A stretch of 64,000 bases of DNA, taken from NCBI GenBank assembly GCA_963843645.1, contig CAWJLE010000005.1, positions 372,001-436,000 of the forward strand, written 5' to 3'. Each line of letters starts with the position of its first letter. The first letter of the stretch is position 1. The notes below the pieces were generated by a model that was not told the DNA's origin, ran no database searches, and saw only the letters and a program-made list of their open reading frames with translations. Source of the stretch: CAWJLE01 sp963843645. GTDB lineage: Bacteria; Chloroflexota; Anaerolineae; DAOTYC01. This document shows positions 55,817 through 64,000 of the stretch, in pieces. The position numbers were made by a program, and so were the translations under genes.

Positions 55817-57028
55817 TCAGCAGGGCGAAGGCGGACTGGGGATCGTCGGGGCGTCCAATTGGAGCAGCCTCGCAATCAAGGGCACCGTCGTTCCCTGCAA
55901 GAGAACGGAAGTCAGCACGATGAAGAAGACCAAATTGAAGAACAGCCCGGACTGAGGAACGCCCGCCAGAAGAGGGAAAGTTGCAAGAACGATCGGCGCC
56001 GCGCCTCGAAGCCCGACCCAGGACACCATGGCCTTGTCCGCCAGGCTCATCTTGGATGGACCGAGCACTGCGAACACCGCAACCGGGCGCGCGATGAGCA
56101 TGAGAAAGACGGCGAGGATCAGGGCGGGGCCGGCTATCGGCAGCAGGCGGGAGGGAAACACCAGAAGTCCCAGCGTGAGGAACATCGTGATTTGCATCAG
56201 CCAGGCCACCCCGTCGTGAAAGCGCACGACGTTTCTCTTGTTTACGAACTCACTGTTGCCGACGACGACCCCTGCCAGGTAGATGGCCAGGAACCCGTTT
56301 CCGCCCACGAGAGTGGTCGTTCCGTAGATGAGCAAGACCAGGGCGACTGTGAATACGGGATAGAGCCCCTCGAACTGGAGCTCCAGGTGGTTGAGGGCGA
56401 ACGTTCCCAGCTTTCCGATGCTGTAGCCGAAAATTGCTCCCAGCGCCATTTGTATGACCAGCATTGGGACGAGCGTCAAGGGCGAAGCAGCTTCGTTTGT
56501 GAGCAGAGCAGTGATGCCTATGGTGAGAAAGACTGCCATGGGGTCGTTGCTGCCGGATTCGAGTTCGATCAGAGGGGTCAAACTGCCGGTGAGTCCGACG
56601 TTTTTGGCGCGCAATATGGTGAACACCGCCGCCGCGTCCGTCGCGGATACGATGGCCCCGAGCAGCAACCCTTCGGCCGGTGCCAGGTGCAGCATCAGGG
56701 TTGCGAACAGGCCGGTCAGCGTGGCCGTGATCACGACCCCAAGGGTCGACAGGCCCAACCCCCACAGCAACACCGGGCGGATGCTGTCTTTGCTCGTGTC
56801 GAGCCCCCCAGAGAAGAGGATGAAACTGAGAGCGACGACTCCCACAGACTGAGCCACCCGCGCGTCGTCGAAGTAGATCCCGCCTGGGCCTTCGGAACCC
56901 GCCAGCATCCCGATGAGGAGAAACAGGAGCACGGCTGGAATGCCGAGACGGCCCGAAGCCCTGCTGGCGACAATGCTCAGCAGCACGAGAATGGCGGCGC
57001 CGGTCAATATGTACTCGAACGTGATCAT
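55817..57028 (-). CDS. Na+(K+)/H+ antiporter, short NhaP2/CvrA-like
   Basis: A 403-residue monovalent cation:proton antiporter with about 12 membrane segments. Core signatures are LFSGGLDTSKDSIRPVLLW, LLLGAIVSATDAAAVFTILR (the ion-binding Asp pair region), ELESGSNDPMAVFLT and VGLRGAAPIVLATFPLLAG. NhaP2/CvrA proteins normally carry C-terminal TrkA_C and CorC-like regulatory domains (about 570 residues). Here the protein ends right after the membrane domain. It has no gene-cluster partner. Confidence 0.9.
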   Translation of the reverse strand: MITFEYILTGAAILVLLSIVASRASGRLGIPAVLLFLLIGMLAGSEGPGGIYFDDARVAQSVGVVALSFILFSGGLDTSKDSIRPVLLWGLGLSTLGVVITATLTGLFATLMLHLAPAEGLLLGAIVSATDAAAVFTILRAKNVGLTGSLTPLIELESGSNDPMAVFLTIGITALLTNEAASPLTLVPMLVIQMALGAIFGYSIGKLGTFALNHLELQFEGLYPVFTVALVLLIYGTTTLVGGNGFLAIYLAGVVVGNSEFVNKRNVVRFHDGVAWLMQITMFLTLGLLVFPSRLLPIAGPALILAVFLMLIARPVAVFAVLGPSKMSLADKAMVSWVGLRGAAPIVLATFPLLAGVPQSGLFFNLVFFIVLTSVLLQGTTVPLIARLLQLDAPTIPSPPSPC

Positions 57029-57098
57029 GGCCGTGCCTCTTCCTCGGTTGGAATGCCTGGATTACATCACAGGCCCGGTGATTGCCCAGGGCCGATCC

Positions 57099-58121
57099 TC
57101 ACTTAGTCGACGTCTGGAGTGAGCCGGGCTGCGCCCCGGTGACGATCGGCAAATCCGGCCGGTTCCCCCACTCGGCCCAGGAGCCGTCGTAACCCCGGAC
57201 GTTCGTGAAACCCATCAGCCTCAGGACGAAGTAAGCGTGCGCGCCGCGCCAGAGCGTCTGGCAATAGGTGATGACCTCTTTGTCGCGGGTGATCCCCCGT
57301 GCGTCGAGCAGCGCTTGAATCTCCGGCGCCGGCTTGAAGAACCCGGCGCCGGGAGCGTGCAGGCGGGCCGGCCATCCGGCAGCGTTGGTATCGATGCCTT
57401 GCGCTCCAGTCAGCGCGTCCAGCCACTCGAAGCGGACCGCGCCGGGAATGTGCCCGCCGCGGGCCGCCAGCTTGACCTGGCCCGTGTACTCCGCCTCAGA
57501 TCGCGCATCGACAATCGCCGTGTGCGGATCGTCCAGGCGGGTGCGTACATACTGCCAGGTGGCGAGCCGGTTCGGATTGAGGTTCAGCGTGTAATCGGTT
57601 CGTGCAAACGAGGGCGCCGACGCGCTCGTCGGGCGGCCTTCCTGTGCCCACGCGTACCACCCACCGTTCAGAAGGCGGGCATCCTGGTGCCCGGCGTAAT
57701 CCAGCGTCCAGAACATGCGCGCCGCGTTCATCATGCCGAGGTCATCGTAGATCACCGCGGTCATGTCCGGAGCGAGGCCCGCGGCGCTCAACGTGGCCTG
57801 CACCTTGGCGGCGTCGAACGTGGCCGGCACCCCGTCGATCGTCGAGACGACGTCGTTGGAGCTGACGTTGACCGCGCCGGGAATGTGGGCCTGCACGTAG
57901 GCGTCGTGCGGACGCATATCGAAGATGCGGACCGTGGGGTCGTTGAGGTGCGCGGCCAGCCAGGTCGTATCGACGAGCAGGCCGGCGTCGGGATAAGCCG
58001 ACGTCTGCGGCGCTGCGGTCGGGGCCTGGGCCGCGACCGGCCCGGTCCAGACGCCGAGGAATGTCAGGGCCAACGCCACAATGATGACGTGGGCGTGGCG
58101 CCAGAAGAATTCGAGCTTCAT
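57099..58121 (-). CDS. Exported sulfurtransferase with two rhodanese domains
   Basis: A 340-residue thiosulfate/3-mercaptopyruvate sulfurtransferase with a signal peptide (VIIVALALTFLGVWTGPVAA, cleavage after AQA). The first rhodanese domain (about 48-165) is inactive. The second (about 190-335) carries catalytic Cys287 in ITYCQTLWRGAHAYFVLRLM. That loop (CQTLWR) differs from the standard CRTG(V)R. ATG 58121 follows AAAGGAGA; the longer frame to 58187 lacks this site. Confidence 0.9.
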   Translation of the reverse strand: MKLEFFWRHAHVIIVALALTFLGVWTGPVAAQAPTAAPQTSAYPDAGLLVDTTWLAAHLNDPTVRIFDMRPHDAYVQAHIPGAVNVSSNDVVSTIDGVPATFDAAKVQATLSAAGLAPDMTAVIYDDLGMMNAARMFWTLDYAGHQDARLLNGGWYAWAQEGRPTSASAPSFARTDYTLNLNPNRLATWQYVRTRLDDPHTAIVDARSEAEYTGQVKLAARGGHIPGAVRFEWLDALTGAQGIDTNAAGWPARLHAPGAGFFKPAPEIQALLDARGITRDKEVITYCQTLWRGAHAYFVLRLMGFTNVRGYDGSWAEWGNRPDLPIVTGAQPGSLQTSTK

Positions 58122-58226
58122 CGGTATCTCCTTTGCCCGTCGTGAGAGGGGGCCGGCGAGTGAGACAACTTGACTCTGATTATACACCCGATCGAACGGC
58201 GGAACGGAGTATCCTGGCTTCTGGAC

Positions 58227-58350
58227 GAGACCGTGGCGCGACAGACCCCTCTCCCGCCTCTCCCCTGAGAAGGGAGAGGAGAACGGCGACGACTTGCTCC
58301 TCTCCCTTCTCAGGGAGAGGCGGGAGAGGGGTCTGTCGCGCCACGGTCTC
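58227..58350. repeat. Long inverted repeat (about 54-base arms)
   Basis: 58227-58281 is complementary to 58297-58350 with one single-base difference, separated by 15 bases. The ends are GAGACCGTGGCGCGACAGAC. The inner part is the CTCTCCC...GGGAGAG class seen at 13.45 kb. It lies between divergent genes and contains no ORF of its own. It may be a MITE-like element or an RNA hairpin. Confidence 0.9.
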
Positions 58351-58431
58351 GCCTATTTGCGGTTTCGTGCGACATATGATATACGTTGCACCTATTCGCA
58401 TCTCACCGTGAACTCAAAAAGGAGGAGGCAC

Positions 58432-59622
58432 ATGAAGCGCGGGACACGGATCGTTCGCCTTGGGGCGGTTTCTACGGTGATCGTCGCCCTGGCCGTCGTG
58501 AATTACGGCCTGCTCCTGTCGCCCGTCTTAAGCGCCCCTCCTGGCCCTCGGCCTGGTGTAACGCCGTTGGTCAAGCCGACGGCCGTTCCCCTGGTGCAGC
58601 CTACCACCGCGCCCTTGGTGCAGCCGACGGAGCCGCCCACCGTCGCGCCTGCCGCCACGCCGCGCCCGCGGCCGACCGCCACCGAGGTGCCGCCGCCCGC
58701 GCCTTTGCCGGTTCAACCTGCTGAACCGGCCCAGACCACGCCTCCCCCTCCCCCCGTGCAGCCGGGCGGAATGCTGGCGGGCCACCTCGCTTTCGTCGTC
58801 TTCAAGCCCGGCATGTCCAAGGCGACCTACGACGTGTACGTCAGCCGGCCGGACGGCAGCGACCAGCACAGGTTGTGGGAATGGGGCCGTCAGCCGAGGT
58901 TTCGCCGCGGCGACGGCCGGATCGTCCTGAACGCCGACGGGCAGGGCAAGGATAACCTGTGGACGGTGAATCCCGACGGCAGCGCCGCTCGGGAGTCGAG
59001 CTTGCATCCCGAGGATGCGCATCCTTCGTGGAGCCCCGACGGCCAGCGTCTCCTCTTCGACTCGGAGTTCTACACCTGGGGCGAGGCAGGCGACCGCATC
59101 TGGACCATCTGGGTGCAAAACAGCGTGGATAAGGGCAGCGAGCCGGTCAGTGTGAGCGTCGCGGGCAGGGTTGTGCCGGGTCGAGCACCCCTGTGGCTCG
59201 ACAACGACTGGATCGTATACACGGGCTGCAATTTCTGGGAGGGGGCCGGCAGCTGCGGCCTGTACACCGCACCAAGCTGGGGCGGCGATCGCGCTCGCCA
59301 GCTCACGACCGGCGCAGACGACGTTGCCGGCGACGTTTTGGGCGACCGCATCGTCTACGCCTCGCGACTCGACGGCAACTGGGAGATCTACACCGTCAAT
59401 TTCGATGGGGGCGGCAAGGCGAACCTGACGAATAACCCCGGCAACGATGGCCTGCCGGCCTTTTCACCTGATGGCCGCAACATTGCCTTCGTGTCGGACC
59501 GGGGCGGCGTCTGGGCGATCTGGGTCATGAACGACAACGGCACGGGCCAGCGCAAGCTCTTCGACCTGCCCGGCGCCATGGGCGACGATTGGATCGGCGA
59601 GCGCATCAGCTGGGGTCCCTGA
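58432..59622 (+). CDS. Secreted TolB/WD40-like propeller protein
   Basis: A 396-residue protein. The start is ATG 58432 (AAGGAGGAGGCAC upstream); the extension into the inverted repeat is not real. An N-terminal signal/anchor is followed by a Pro/Thr/Val-rich spacer (TAVPLVQPTTAPLVQPTEPP). About six TolB-type blades come next (DVYVSRPDGSDQHRLWEWG, PSWSPDGQRLLFDSE, WEIYTVNFDGGGKANLTNNP, PAFSPDGRNIAFVSDRGG). TolB partners such as Pal or TolA are absent, so this is a surface propeller, similar in style to the fusion protein at 46.4 kb. Confidence 0.85.
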   Translation: MKRGTRIVRLGAVSTVIVALAVVNYGLLLSPVLSAPPGPRPGVTPLVKPTAVPLVQPTTAPLVQPTEPPTVAPAATPRPRPTATEVPPPAPLPVQPAEPAQTTPPPPPVQPGGMLAGHLAFVVFKPGMSKATYDVYVSRPDGSDQHRLWEWGRQPRFRRGDGRIVLNADGQGKDNLWTVNPDGSAARESSLHPEDAHPSWSPDGQRLLFDSEFYTWGEAGDRIWTIWVQNSVDKGSEPVSVSVAGRVVPGRAPLWLDNDWIVYTGCNFWEGAGSCGLYTAPSWGGDRARQLTTGADDVAGDVLGDRIVYASRLDGNWEIYTVNFDGGGKANLTNNPGNDGLPAFSPDGRNIAFVSDRGGVWAIWVMNDNGTGQRKLFDLPGAMGDDWIGERISWGP

Positions 59623-60903
59623 TCAGATCCCGTCTCGAAGCAGCGGGCAGGTCATGCAGTGTCCGCCGCCGCGACCTTTGCCCAGCTCGAAGCCATCCAG
59701 CGTGATCACCTCGATGCCGGCCTGGCGGAAACTGGCGTTGGTGTAGGTGTTGCGGGAATACGCCAGCACCAGGCCCGGCTCCAGCGCGATCACGTTGTTG
59801 CCGTCGTCCCATTGCTCTCGCTCGGCCTGGTATTCGTCGCCGCCCGTCGGGATCAGGTGGAGCTTCTTCAGGCCCAGTGCGTCCGCTACAGCACCCAAAA
59901 AGTCCGGCTCTCGCGTGACGTAGAACGCACCGTTTCGGTGGCTGGGGCGGAGGCTGTAGGCCCGGATCTGTTCCACCACGCGTGGGAAGACCGTCACAGT
60001 ATCATAGTCGAGCATACTGAAGACCGTGTCGAGGTGCATGTGGGCGCGATCTCGGGTCATCTGGCAGGCGATCACACGCTCGGCGCCCCCTCGGTCGAAC
60101 AGCGCCCGGGCCAGCATCTCAACCATCCGCGCCGACGTCCGCTCGCCCATTCCGATCAGCACGGTCTGATGGCCGATGGGCAGGACGTCGCCGCCTTCCA
60201 GCGACGCGCGGCCGAAGTCGCGGGTGTCGAACGTGTCGTCGTCGCCGAGCGGCGGATACCAGAACTGGAAGTCCGCGTCGAGAAACATGGGGTGATATCG
60301 ATAGATGGCGGCCATGTTGATCGACTCGCGCCGCCGGGCCGGCCAATACATGGGGTTGACGGCCACGCCGTCATAGATCCAGCAGGAGGAATCGCGTGTG
60401 AACAGAGAATTGGGCAGAGGCGGCAGCAGAAAGGCGTTGCGGTCGGCCGTCGCCGCTTCCAACGACGTCCGATTTAGGGTGTCGTAGTCCAGGTCGATCT
60501 CTGCCTTGGTGAGCCCACCGATGAGGTGGAGGGCCAGAGTCTCAGGCGGCATCTCGTACAGGTGGGCGCGCAGGGGTTCCACCATCGACCAGCCTACTGT
60601 GTACTCCGATGCGACGTGCTCGACCACGTCGCGGCGTGCCTCGCTGCTGGCAGCCAGCGTCTCCGCCAGCAGGTCCAGCAGATAGTATACCTCGACGCCG
60701 TGTTCACGTAGGATCTGGACGAACGTATCGTGCTCCTCCTGGGCTCTCTCGACCCACAGGACGTCGTCGAACAGCAACCCGTCGTGATTGGACGGCGTAA
60801 GGCGCTGCAGGCTGAGGCCTGGCCGGTGGACCAACACTTTGCGCAGCCGGCCAACTTCCGAATGAACGCCGAACGAATGCAAGTTGGGTTCTCCTCGATC
60901 CAA
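59623..60903 (-). CDS. arcA: Arginine deiminase
   Basis: A 426-residue enzyme that hydrolyses L-arginine to citrulline and ammonia. Catalytic features are FTRDSSCWI (Asp), LEGGDVLPIG (Glu-Gly-Gly-Asp), HMHLDTVFSMLD (His, Asp) and the nucleophile Cys416 in GGGHCMTCPLLR. The length is typical. It follows the carbamate kinase gene by five bases. No ornithine transcarbamylase or arginine/ornithine antiporter lies in the window. Confidence 0.95.
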   Translation of the reverse strand: MDRGEPNLHSFGVHSEVGRLRKVLVHRPGLSLQRLTPSNHDGLLFDDVLWVERAQEEHDTFVQILREHGVEVYYLLDLLAETLAASSEARRDVVEHVASEYTVGWSMVEPLRAHLYEMPPETLALHLIGGLTKAEIDLDYDTLNRTSLEAATADRNAFLLPPLPNSLFTRDSSCWIYDGVAVNPMYWPARRRESINMAAIYRYHPMFLDADFQFWYPPLGDDDTFDTRDFGRASLEGGDVLPIGHQTVLIGMGERTSARMVEMLARALFDRGGAERVIACQMTRDRAHMHLDTVFSMLDYDTVTVFPRVVEQIRAYSLRPSHRNGAFYVTREPDFLGAVADALGLKKLHLIPTGGDEYQAEREQWDDGNNVIALEPGLVLAYSRNTYTNASFRQAGIEVITLDGFELGKGRGGGHCMTCPLLRDGI

Positions 60904-60908
60904 TTGGG

Positions 60909-61826
60909 TCAGGAGCTAAGGGACACGAGCGTCCCCGCTCGCCCATCGACGATCTCCTCGATGTCCTCCAGTGAGCCGATGGCAGCCACTTTGCCGGTTG
61001 CCTCAACGAACTCACAGGCGGCCTCCACCTTAGGACCCATCGAGCCGGTGGCGAAGGGCAGTGCTCTGAGCTCGGCAGGCGTGACCTGCCTGAGCAACCG
61101 TGCGGACGGTGTGCCCCAATCGACGAACACGCCGTGGACGTCGGTCGCCATCACGAACAGGTCCGCGCTGAGCTCCTTGGCCAGCAGCGAGCCGGCCAGG
61201 TCTTTGTCGATCACCGCCTCCACGCCAACGAGCGTCCGAGTCCCGTCGCGCAGGTATACGGTCGGGATGCCGCCCCCTCCGGCGCAGATGACGATCGTCC
61301 CCTGCTCAACCAGCCACTTCACCGGACGGATCTCGAAAATGCGCTTGGGCCGCGGCGAGGGCACCACCCGGCGCCAGTTGGCGCCGTCGGGCTTAAACAC
61401 CCAGCCCTTCTCCGCAGCGAGGCGGTCGGCTTCCGGGTGATCGTAGACGGGGCCGACGAACTTGGTCGGATTCAGAAACGCCGGATCGTCGGGGTCGACT
61501 TCGACCATGGTGAGAATGGTCGCGAAAGGAACCTCGAACGGCACCAGGTTGCCCAGCTCCTGCTCAATCATGTAGCCGATCATCCCTTCAGTCTGCGCGC
61601 CGAGCACGTCGAGCGGGTAGGGCTTGACATCGGGATAGCACGCGCCCTGCAGCGCGAGCAGGCCCACCTGCGGGCCGTTGCCATGCGATAGCACGAGCTG
61701 ATGCCGGTTCGCTACCGGCGCCAGAGCCCGCGCCGCCACCTTCACGTTCTCTCGCTGGATTTCGGCGGTCATCGGCTCGCCGCGTTTGAGGAGAGCATTG
61801 CCTCCCAGGGCTACGACTACGCGCAT
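60909..61826 (-). CDS. arcC: Carbamate kinase
   Basis: A 305-residue amino-acid-kinase-family enzyme that makes ATP from carbamoyl phosphate. Motifs are VVALGGNALLKRGEP (N-terminal phosphate loop), LVLSHGNGPQVGLLALQ, IVICAGGGGIPTVYL, EAVIDKDLAGSLLA and FATGSMGPKVEAACEFVE. It precedes arcA with a five-base gap. The promoter is at 61882-61910. The pathway needs an OTC not seen here. Confidence 0.95.
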   Translation of the reverse strand: MRVVVALGGNALLKRGEPMTAEIQRENVKVAARALAPVANRHQLVLSHGNGPQVGLLALQGACYPDVKPYPLDVLGAQTEGMIGYMIEQELGNLVPFEVPFATILTMVEVDPDDPAFLNPTKFVGPVYDHPEADRLAAEKGWVFKPDGANWRRVVPSPRPKRIFEIRPVKWLVEQGTIVICAGGGGIPTVYLRDGTRTLVGVEAVIDKDLAGSLLAKELSADLFVMATDVHGVFVDWGTPSARLLRQVTPAELRALPFATGSMGPKVEAACEFVEATGKVAAIGSLEDIEEIVDGRAGTLVSLSS

Positions 61827-61881
61827 GGGTAACCTCCGGATCAGTCATTGACTTCGGCCACGCTGCACGATCACTTCGGTT

Positions 61882-61910
61882 AGTATGCCGCGACTCCATG
61901 CCTGAGTCAA
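61882..61910 (-). promoter_or_regulatory. Promoter of arcC-arcA
   Basis: Minus-strand TTGACT (61905-61910) and CATACT (61882-61887), spacer 17, about 50 bases before the start codon. Confidence 0.55.
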
Positions 61911-61957
61911 ACGCGAGGGATTTTGACCCTGCCTGTCTCGACTGTATACCAATTCTC

Positions 61958-61985
61958 TTGACATGACAATATGTCGTGCTATAAT
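61958..61985 (+). promoter_or_regulatory. Consensus-like promoter upstream of galM
   Basis: TTGACA (61958-61963) and TATAAT (61980-61985), both perfect, spacer 16. Confidence 0.8.
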
Positions 61986-61991
61986 AAGTGG

Positions 61992-62115
61992 CAATTACAA
62001 GAGCCATGTACGGACAAGCAGTGCGGCCTGACCGTATGGCAAGGACGTGAATCTCATAGCGTGATTCATTTTGTCACAACCGACCGCAGCTTGTGTGGGC
62101 GGTTTTTCTTTTTTT
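61992..62115 (+). ncRNA. Candidate leader/attenuator RNA before galM
   Basis: The transcript from the strong promoter reads about 90 bases, then meets ACCGC...GCGGT with a long T-run (62081-62115). That is 100 bases before the epimerase start. The RNA may be an attenuated leader or a discrete small RNA of about 120 nt. It holds only a 14-codon frame with no ribosome binding site. Confidence 0.4.
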
Positions 62116-62215
62116 CGGCCCCGTGGCCGTGTCGCTGGCCTCATCCGGCGGATGAACCGTCGGGAGGATACTAACGATGTAGTTAGTCACGTTTCCAAGG
62201 AGGAGACACACCACG

Positions 62216-63394
62216 ATGAAGACACTCAGTCGTCTACTTTACGTGGGCATTATGCTCACCCTCGTCATGGCGTTCGCAATTCCGGCCGGACACGCATCCG
62301 CCGCGACCGCCACTGTCACCAAAGCGTCTTACGGCACGACGTCGGACGGCAAGGCCGTCGACGAATACACACTGACCAACGCCAACGGCATGGAGATGAA
62401 GGTCATCACCTACGGTGGCACGATCACTTCCCTGAAGGCCCCGGATCGCTGGGGTAACATGGCGGATGTGGTCCTGGGCGTGAACGATCTCAAGTCGTAC
62501 GAGGCGCTGACCACGTACTTCGGCGCGATTATCGGCCGCTACGGCAACCGCATCGCCAAGGGCACGTTCACGCTTGAAGGCCAGACATACCACCTGCCCA
62601 TCAACAACGGCCCCAACTCGCTGCACGGCGGCAAGGTTGGATTCAACCAGAAGATTTGGGCTACCAAAGAGATCACCGTGACGAACGGCGTGGGCCTGGA
62701 GATGACCTACACCAGCCCCGATGGGGAAGAGGGTTATCCCGGAACGCTCAATGTGACGGTAGATTACGCGTTGACCAACGACAACCAACTTAAGATCGAC
62801 TACACGGCGACGACCGACAAGCCCACCGTAGTCAACCTCACCAACCACTCGTATTTCAACCTCGCGGGCGAGGGGTCGGGTCCCATCAACAACGAGATCC
62901 TGTGGATGAACGCTGACAAGTACACCCCGACCGACGCTACCCAGATTCCAACCGGCGAGATCGCGCCCGTGGCTGGAACTGCGTTCGATTTCACAGTGCC
63001 CAAAGTGCTCGGCCCGGCAATTCGCTCCAATGATCCGCAGATTGTCATCGGACGAGGCATCGATCACAACTTCGTCCTGAATCGCCCGTCGCCGGATGAC
63101 AACTCGCTGATCCTGGGCGCTCGTCTGTACGATCCCACTTCCGGCCGTATCCTGGAAACCTGGACCACGGAGCCCGGTATCCAGGTCTACACCAGCAACT
63201 ACCTGGATGGATCGCTCTACGGGCCAAGCAATCGTGCTTACCGTCAGGGCGCGGCGATCACCTTCGAAACCCAGCATTTCCCCGACTCGCCGAACCACTC
63301 GAATTTCCCGACTACTGAGTTGAAGCCCGGCCAGACTCTACATTCCACGACAGTCTACAAGTTCCTGACCGATGGGAAGCCCGCGGCCAACTAG
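62216..63394 (+). CDS. galM: Exported aldose 1-epimerase (mutarotase)
   Basis: A 392-residue GalM-family enzyme that interconverts alpha and beta anomers of aldoses. The first 29 residues are a Sec signal peptide (YVGIMLTLVMAFAIPAGHAS), so it acts outside the cell. Catalytic His136 (NNGPNSLHGG), His210 (VVNLTNHSYFNLAG) and Glu351 (ITFETQHFPDSPNH) are all present. AAGGAGGAG precedes the ATG. It is separated by a terminator from a second epimerase without a signal. Confidence 0.95.
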   Translation: MKTLSRLLYVGIMLTLVMAFAIPAGHASAATATVTKASYGTTSDGKAVDEYTLTNANGMEMKVITYGGTITSLKAPDRWGNMADVVLGVNDLKSYEALTTYFGAIIGRYGNRIAKGTFTLEGQTYHLPINNGPNSLHGGKVGFNQKIWATKEITVTNGVGLEMTYTSPDGEEGYPGTLNVTVDYALTNDNQLKIDYTATTDKPTVVNLTNHSYFNLAGEGSGPINNEILWMNADKYTPTDATQIPTGEIAPVAGTAFDFTVPKVLGPAIRSNDPQIVIGRGIDHNFVLNRPSPDDNSLILGARLYDPTSGRILETWTTEPGIQVYTSNYLDGSLYGPSNRAYRQGAAITFETQHFPDSPNHSNFPTTELKPGQTLHSTTVYKFLTDGKPAAN

Positions 63395-63429
63395 CTGGAC
63401 GTAACAAGCTCACAAAGGTCATGATGAGA

Positions 63430-63466
63430 AGCGGGTGCATCCTCGTGGTGCGCCCGCTTTTTTGCT
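63430..63466 (+). terminator. Rho-independent terminator after galM
   Basis: AGCGGGTGCA pairs with TGCGCCCGCT, then TTTTTT. Confidence 0.9.
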
Positions 63467-63519
63467 GGCATTGCGTTGCCCCGTCTTCTCCTCTGGGATA
63501 CGACTCCCTGCTGCGCAGT

Positions 63520-63567
63520 TTGACAACGTCCGCGCCGAGATGCTAATATCGGTGCATCTCGAGATGC
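63520..63567 (+). promoter_or_regulatory. Promoter overlapping an inverted/direct repeat operator
   Basis: TTGACA (63520-63525) and TAATAT (63544-63549), spacer 18. GAGATGC (63537-63543) and GCATCTC (63554-63560) form an inverted repeat around the -10; a direct copy GAGATGC follows at 63561. This fits a repressor site for the second epimerase. Confidence 0.6.
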
Positions 63568-63611
63568 TTAATCAGATCTGTTCACCCGGTAGCCACAAGG
63601 AGCGAAAGAGC

Positions 63612-64000
63612 ATGGGCGGAAAAGCAGCCGTGAAGCCGTATGGGATGACTGCCGCAGGCGTGGCCGTCGATGAGTACACCTTGACGAACATCCACGGGTT
63701 GGAGGTCAGGATCATCACCTATGGAGGCATCATCACTTCAGTCAGAACGCCGGACCGCGAAGGCCACGTCGCGAACATTGGCCTGGGTTGCCCCAATCTC
63801 GCGGACTACCAGACGAAAAGCCCGTACTTCGGCGCTCTGATCGGACGGTACGGCAATCGCATTGCCGGGGGCCGGTTCACACTCGACGGAAAGGCCTACT
63901 CTGTGCCGGTCAATAATGGCCCGAATTCACTGCACGGCGGGATTGAGGGCTTCGACAAGAAGGTCTGGCAGGCAAAGATCGTCCAGAGGGAGGATGCCGT
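63612..64000 (+). CDS. Aldose 1-epimerase, partial (cut by window end)
   Basis: ATG 63612 follows AAGGAGCG. The visible 129 residues lack a signal peptide and resemble the upstream GalM closely (DEYTLTNIHGLEVRIITYGG, FGALIGRYGNRIAGGRFTLD, PVNNGPNSLHGGIEGFDKKV with the first catalytic His). It is probably the cytosolic paralogue of the exported enzyme, from a tandem duplication. The rest is beyond the window. Confidence 0.9.
   Translation, partial: MGGKAAVKPYGMTAAGVAVDEYTLTNIHGLEVRIITYGGIITSVRTPDREGHVANIGLGCPNLADYQTKSPYFGALIGRYGNRIAGGRFTLDGKAYSVPVNNGPNSLHGGIEGFDKKVWQAKIVQREDA

Noticed and set aside
58294..58431. N-terminal extension of the TolB-like protein
   Set aside because: It lies inside the inverted repeat, and the start at 58432 has AAGGAGGAGG directly before it.

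Overview
Organism and character. The window looks like a chromosomal segment of a GC-rich (roughly 60% by eye), probably monoderm, heterotrophic bacterium. Chloroflexota of the Anaerolineae type is my inference. It rests on secreted WD40/TolB proteins with Pro/Thr-rich linkers, an NBR1-type Ig domain, a MalT-like ATP-dependent LuxR regulator, several CUT2-type sugar ABC transporters and abundant intergenic palindromes. There is one tRNA gene (Lys-UUU), no rRNA and no CRISPR array.

Layout. 1-3.6 kb: a lower-GC accessory stretch with a membrane protein cut by the window edge, a protein of unknown function, a sigma-70-like factor, a tiny ORF and an XRE-type HTH protein. 3.6-15.1 kb (minus strand): two carbohydrate-uptake operons. 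The first has the RhaS/T/P/Q/K order (binding protein, permease, ATPase, permease, rhamnulokinase) and trails into a GH31-like remnant. The second is a MalEFG-type system followed by a second rhamnulokinase fragment. Most of these genes carry frameshifts. 15.9-21.2 kb: a secreted six-repeat beta-trefoil protein coupled to another secreted protein, converging on a secreted WD40/NBR1-Ig protein. 21.6-29.3 kb: tRNA-Lys, a small membrane protein, a PP2C phosphatase divergent from a triple cNMP-domain/transmembrane/SH3 protein, Ogt, a small zincin and a receiver-LuxR regulator lacking its phospho-Asp. 29.3-33.4 kb: 2-oxoacid dehydrogenase E1 alpha/beta and a B12-radical SAM protein. 33.6-44.5 kb: a sugar or cyclitol catabolic island with an IolG-like dehydrogenase, a second Gfo/Idh enzyme, an Ldh2-family dehydrogenase, two xylose-isomerase-like TIM barrels (one a clear ketose 3-epimerase), a five-gene ABC/epimerase operon and an aldo/keto reductase. 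44.7-52.1 kb: a membrane-anchored TAXI protein and a MacAB-like ABC operon whose adaptor is fused to a TolB propeller. 52.3-57.0 kb: MalT-like regulator, D-lyxose isomerase and a Na+(K+)/H+ antiporter. 57.1-64.0 kb: rhodanese, TolB protein, arginine deiminase plus carbamate kinase, and two aldose 1-epimerases (one exported, one cut by the window edge).

How it fits together. The theme is scavenging of unusual sugars: transport, mutarotation, C3 epimerisation, NAD-linked oxidation and lyxose/xylulose isomerisation. Around this sit export and cell-surface proteins and an unusual Ser/Thr-phosphatase/cNMP signalling pair. Many genes with intact motifs on both sides of a break are split by single frameshifts, so indel errors in the assembly are a real alternative to pseudogenisation and should be considered before functional conclusions are drawn.
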